A stretch of 64,000 nucleotides of DNA, taken from the NCBI GenBank assembly GCA_963555705.1, contig OY743177.1:1178001-1242000 (forward strand). Reading direction: 5' to 3'. The stretch comes from Ligustrum vulgare. Taxonomy: Eukaryota; Streptophyta; Magnoliopsida; Lamiales; Oleaceae. This document shows, one piece after another, positions 60,063 to 64,000 of the stretch. The notes below the pieces were generated by a model that made no database searches, was not told the origin of the DNA, and was given only the letters and a program-made list of their open reading frames with translations. Numbering within the stretch: the first letter of the stretch is position 1; every line of letters starts with the position of its first letter. The translations under genes and the position numbers were made by a program.

Positions 60063-60185
60063 AGTGAAGATTTAAGAGAAAGGAGTATTTCTGAAAGTAA
60101 TTCTTTGTATTAGAGAAAAGATAATAATCTTTTTAACATAAAAGGTTTCCACCTTTACTTCTTCTAAAGTCATTTCTGTTTAACT
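60063..60185 (-). repeat. 5' LTR of the outer copia element (short)
   Basis: Only 123 bp. It matches both ends of the 459-bp partner, so the difference is an insertion there, a deletion here, or both. Confidence 0.8.
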
Positions 60186-60190
60186 ACTTA

Positions 60191-60870
60191 CTTATTTGGT
60201 AATAATTTATTTAACAAATATCATTCTTTTATTGCTAACATGAATAAATAAACAATTAATCCTCACATAAAAAATGGATTACGTAAATTTATTTTTTCTT
60301 CCTCTTTTAGAATATGTTACATGCAGCCTGTTAAATTGTATTGAACATGATTTGATAATTAAGAACTTCTACATCAATAAATATTTTTACTTAAAATATG
60401 TGTATCTAATTAACTATAACCACTAGCCATTGTGGTCTTATGCTCTCCTGAAATTAGGACAAAGTGTACAAATTAATGTCACCAAATGAAATAAAAAGCT
60501 AAGGAAAGTGGTAATGGAATATTTCTATCGTCTTGAACCCATCTACATTTTGAGATTTTCATTGCTGAGAAGTAGATAATAAACAACCCTTTCCACCGCC
60601 TTTAATATTATTATTACTTCCCCCCCCAATGAGGTTTGTAGTGGCGTCAAGCTCTTAATGCTTTTGTTATGTTGGTTCCCTTGCACTTTTATGGTATTTC
60701 GTTTGGCATTTTCCTTAACCACAATTTTGGATATGTGATAATTATCGATCATTGCCTCTTTGCTTTGCTAAGGTTCATCACCTTATTTTATTTTTAGGCT
60801 CATTGCCTTTTATAGCTATCTAGGGTTTATCACCTCAATTCTTGTCAAGGCCCCTTACCTTATAATTGCT
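60191..60870. other. Intergenic
   Basis: AT-rich. No gene seen. Confidence 0.6.
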
Positions 60871-61687
60871 TGTTATATTGGTTAATTTCTCTGGATTTTC
60901 GGTCTTAATCAAATCTTGGGGCGATGATGATAAATCACGTTAGTTGAATTAATTATACTTCGCGGACTCATGTCCCATGATCGAAGAGTATAATATTGCC
61001 AAAATCTCTACAATTAAGTAGCCTAGGCAGCCCATTTGAAGACGGTCTAGGGAACTTTAATATCCATTTTGAGGTTTTAATTGGGTCTCGACCTTGTTGC
61101 TCGATTGGTAGGCTTCAGAGATGACCTGACTTAATTAAGGCACCCTATTTAATCTAATTAAGTGTTATCCCTATTTAATTTCTCCTCTCATTCTCAGCCA
61201 ATTAGAACACCTATGAGCCTTCTTGTGGCTATTGACAGTGAGCTACCTTTGTGACCAAACCCTATTTGGTTATCCCTTCCTTCCTCCTAGTTCGACTAAC
61301 CCCTGTTCAATCATGTCTTCTTCCTCCATGGTTTTGCTCCTTGTGATCGTGAACCTGTGGCTATTGTGCTCCTTACTTCTACGTTTTGTGCAGCCTCTGT
61401 TCTATTAGTTTCAGTCTGTGTGAAGGCAATGGGTGTTGGTTTTGGGTTTGGGTTTGTCTAGGAGTGGTTCTCTAGCCTGGATTGTAGTGTTACCATTGTG
61501 GAGTATTGTGAAGAAATCTGAGCTCTCGTTAAACACCTTACAGTCGGTATCTCGTGCAATTAAGGGAGTTTACAATTACTTCATTTAATTGCTATTGTTT
61601 TGATTCAAATTACATTGTCAATCTATTTTTTTTATTCATTGTTTAACTTCGATTACTTGTGTGTTTTTCGAGGTTATTCATCACAAA
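60871..61687 (+). repeat. 5' LTR of the right-edge copia element
   Basis: It shares GGTCTTAATCAAATCTTGGGG-type sequence (core AATCAAATCTTGGGGCGATG) with the start of the 3' LTR at 63938. Its left end is less well conserved. Confidence 0.6.
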
Positions 61688-61690
61688 TTG

Positions 61691-61702
61691 GTGTCAGAGC
61701 CT
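61691..61702 (+). other. Primer binding site of the right-edge copia element
   Basis: TGGTGTCAGAGC, one base different from the usual initiator-Met site TGGTATCAGAGC. Confidence 0.85.
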
Positions 61703-62338
61703 TGGTAGCGTGATTGGTTGAATTTGGAATCAATCTCTGAACTCACCGATCGAGTTCTAGTTCTCTGTTTTGGGTTTTCAGTTTCATTAACTGAAAAAAT
61801 ATTTGTTTTGCTGCTGAAATTATTTTGTTCAATTGTAATTTCAGATTCTGTGTGACTTGAAAAATTGTTGATTAATTTCTATTTTATTGGCTTTTTGCAT
61901 GTTAGGTTTTTTATTTGGAGATTCTCGAGCTTGGTTTTGATTTCTCGCTCCAAAATTTAGCTAATTGCAAATAAAATAAAATAAATAATTTCGCATCTCT
62001 TCAATATTACGAAAATGGTCCGCTCTGATAAATTGACTTCTCACTTTCAAATTCCAGTAATTGCAGGTCATCGTGTGGGATAACCATTAGGATTGCAATT
62101 GCCTGTAGTTACAGGAATGATTTGTTATTACCTGTGATTTTATATTACTTTTTACATCATTTCTTGATATGTCTTGGTGATTATCTGTTTTTTGTTATAT
62201 TGATATTAGAACTCTTATCTGAACTTCACTAGCCTAAGATCCAAAGAATATAGAACGAAGTATATTGTAGCCCTTTAGGATTCCTTGAGTAATTCTCTAT
62301 GAACTGCTTATTTCTTGTTGTTTGTTACTTATCTGTTA

Positions 62339-62975
62339 ATGTCTGCACACCGTTTTGAATTGAATGTCTTTGATGGTAAATGTGATTTTTCTATACGATA
62401 ACAAAAAATGAAAGGTATTTTGGTAAAGCAAAATGTTTCTAAAGCGATTAATAATTCTTTCCCAAATACTATGACTAATGATTTGAAAAACGATTTCGAT
62501 GATCTTGCATGCACTTCGATCATTTTGCATTTATCATACTCTGTTTTGCGTAAAGTTGGTAAACATGATTTCACTGAAAAACTTTGGAAAATATTGGAAG
62601 AACTTTACTTGACTCAAAGCTATTATATTGTTAAATATTATTCCTAATGCTTATAAAGAGGTTAAGAATGCTATTAAATATGGGAGAGAGACTTTAACAC
62701 CTGAGGTTGCCATCTATTCATTGAAGAGTAAGGAGAGGGAAGTGAAAGCTGAAAGAAATGAGAGGCGTAGTGGTGAGGCCCACATAATGAGAGGTGGGCA
62801 TGGTAAAAACAGAGATGACTTAAATGATGAGGGTGATTGATGGAAATGTAAAAGTAGTTTTAGGTTACAGGGGAAGGCAAAGGGAAAGAAATGCTATTAT
62901 TGTGTTAGGCCTGGACATTTCAAGAGAAACTGTCCCTGGAGAGAAAAACAAAATGAGAGACTGGGATATAAATGA
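62339..62975 (+). pseudogene. Copia gag with zinc knuckle, broken
   Basis: Start MSAHRFELNVFDGKCDFSIR, then a TAA where copia has a Trp/Arg-like codon, then QKMKGILVKQNVSKAI. After LYLTQS a short deletion shifts the frame. NAYKEVKNAIKYGRETLTPE and LKSKEREVKAERNERR follow, and then in a third frame the knuckle CYYCVRPGHFKRNC (intact CCHC). These are the UBN2 gag blocks of plant copia elements. Confidence 0.85.
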
Positions 62976-63937
62976 GGTCAATGTAGTTAGTTCCTCGGAT
63001 GGTGATCTGAGTGGAGTTTATTATCTCACTTGTTGTTACTACTTAAATATGTACAATTGATTGTTTTACCTCTTTTGTATGTGTGTTCACTTGATTTAGT
63101 TACATTTTTCATGTTGCATTTCATTTGTTTGGTTTGAACATTTGCATGAATTCGAGAGTGATATCTTATCTTTTGTATAATATGGTTACATGAATGATGG
63201 TTCGAGTTGGTGTAAGGTGTTGACACTGTGTGTGTTCTCACTATAGGTGTCATATGTTTTTCCTTGGGGGGGGGGGATGGGCATTCGATAGTTGCATTAG
63301 AAGTGAGGAGCTAGTTGGTAGTAAGGTGGAGACTTGAAGTTTACCTTCTTTGAGAGAGAAGTAAGGTAGTGATAGAGATACATCAATAGTGAGTAATCTA
63401 GTGAGTATTGATGGCGATGAGAGGAGAGCTACATAGGTGTTGGAATGAGTAATTGTGGTTATATCTTTTCTTGAGGGGTCATTTGCATATGTTGCTTGTG
63501 TTGATATTTGCTTAATTTGGTGTTAATGTTAAGTTCTTTATGTGAACTTGTGGAAAAGTTTTATGTGGTTTTCCCTATGATGTGCTCTCATCACACGTGT
63601 ATAGTCACCTATAATTTCTTGTTGACATATGTTCTTGATTGACTCATGTGAATGTGATGTGTTTACATTATCTTTAGAAAGCATGCGTTGTTTTGTCTAA
63701 AGTGGTGTTACTTGCTAATGTGATATAAATATATACAGTTTGGCTCGCTATGATTTAGTTTGTACTTGAGTTTGACCATGGCCCTAGGTTAGTACTATTA
63801 GCAGATATGAGATATGTTTTTTGACTTGCAACATTGGTAAAAATACATAGAATTCTACTTTGTTTGGAACTCTTTTGTCCAACTAATAAACTCGACGTTT
63901 TGGTGTTCCAGGTTTGCTTAGAACTAGTGTGGAGGGT
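62976..63937 (+). other. Pol-deleted interior of the right-edge copia element
   Basis: I find no protease, integrase, RT or RNase H blocks here. A run of about ten G lies at 63267-63277. Confidence 0.55.
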
Positions 63938-64000
63938 TGTTGGGAGTTTTGGTCCCAATCAAACCTTGGGGACGATGATGATAAATAGCGATGGATTAAT

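Larger units (their letters stand above)
49870..60185 (-). mobile_element. Outer Ty1-copia retrotransposon
   Basis: LTRs lie at 49870-50328 (3') and 60063-60185 (5'), bounded by the 5-bp duplication ACTTA (49865-49869, 60186-60190). A primer site follows the 5' LTR. Order on the minus strand is gag, protease, integrase, RT, RNase H, as in copia. It is interrupted by an insertion in the RT (56201..56896) and by a second copia element (51088..55781). All coding parts carry stops or frameshifts. Confidence 0.88.
60871..64000 (+). mobile_element. Gag-only Ty1-copia element, runs off the right edge
   Basis: The 5' LTR is about 60871-61687 (start uncertain, end ATCACA). The primer site is next, then gag with a zinc knuckle, then about 900 bp with no pol blocks, then a polypurine-like GTGTGGAGGGT and the first bases of the 3' LTR (TGTTGGGAGTTTTGGTCCC, 63938). 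Pol appears deleted, so the element is non-autonomous. The right LTR end and target duplication are outside the window. Confidence 0.75.

Overview
The window looks like a gene-poor, transposon-filled stretch of a eudicot nuclear genome. The evidence is spliced GT-AG genes, very AT-rich intergenic DNA, plant-type Helitrons, hAT and Stowaway MITEs, and Ty1-copia and Ty3-gypsy elements. I can support only two host genes. The first is a plant RGP1 homologue (RAB6 GEF subunit) on the minus strand at 1165..5665; its last exons lie off the left edge or are lost. The second is a single-exon DUF688-type gene on the minus strand at 46604..47230. I cannot name the species.

Layout, left to right. The RGP1 gene occupies 1-5.7 kb, with a MITE in an intron. 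At 8.3-10.0 kb lies a truncated LTR with a 50-bp palindromic minisatellite. From 10.9 to 29.0 kb runs a chain of Helitrons set head to tail, with 3' ends at 10922, 13511, 17314, 20228 and 28961. One minus-strand Helitron with RepHel remains (13526..16245) is inserted 14 bp inside another. The last Helitron of the chain (20229..28961) is split by a 7.6-kb hAT-like element (20410..27970, 8-bp target duplication). That hAT element carries captured pieces of an AGC-type kinase gene and a bHLH gene, and it is itself interrupted by a 3.27-kb solo LTR (22807..26075, 5-bp duplication ACATA).

A non-autonomous hAT lies at 29.3-30.0 kb. A complete but decayed Ty3-gypsy element with both LTRs and target duplication ATTTT fills 30695..40336. 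It has two different tandem arrays in its leader, RNase H and integrase remains, no visible reverse transcriptase, and a long antisense ORF of the Transposase_28/coiled-coil type. At 41.3-42.9 kb come a G/T-rich tract and a 40-bp minisatellite. The DUF688 gene follows, and next to it a hAT MITE made largely of GATCCG-like repeats (47669..48324).

From 49870 to 60185 there is a minus-strand Ty1-copia element (duplication ACTTA) that contains a second, related copia element (51088..55781) and a further insertion of about 0.7 kb in its RT. A gag-only copia element begins at about 60871 and runs off the right edge. The genes do not form a pathway: the region is two housekeeping-type genes separated by layers of nested transposons. 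I found no tRNA, rRNA or CRISPR, and no convincing new system. The most unusual parts are the Helitron nest and the gene-carrying hAT element.
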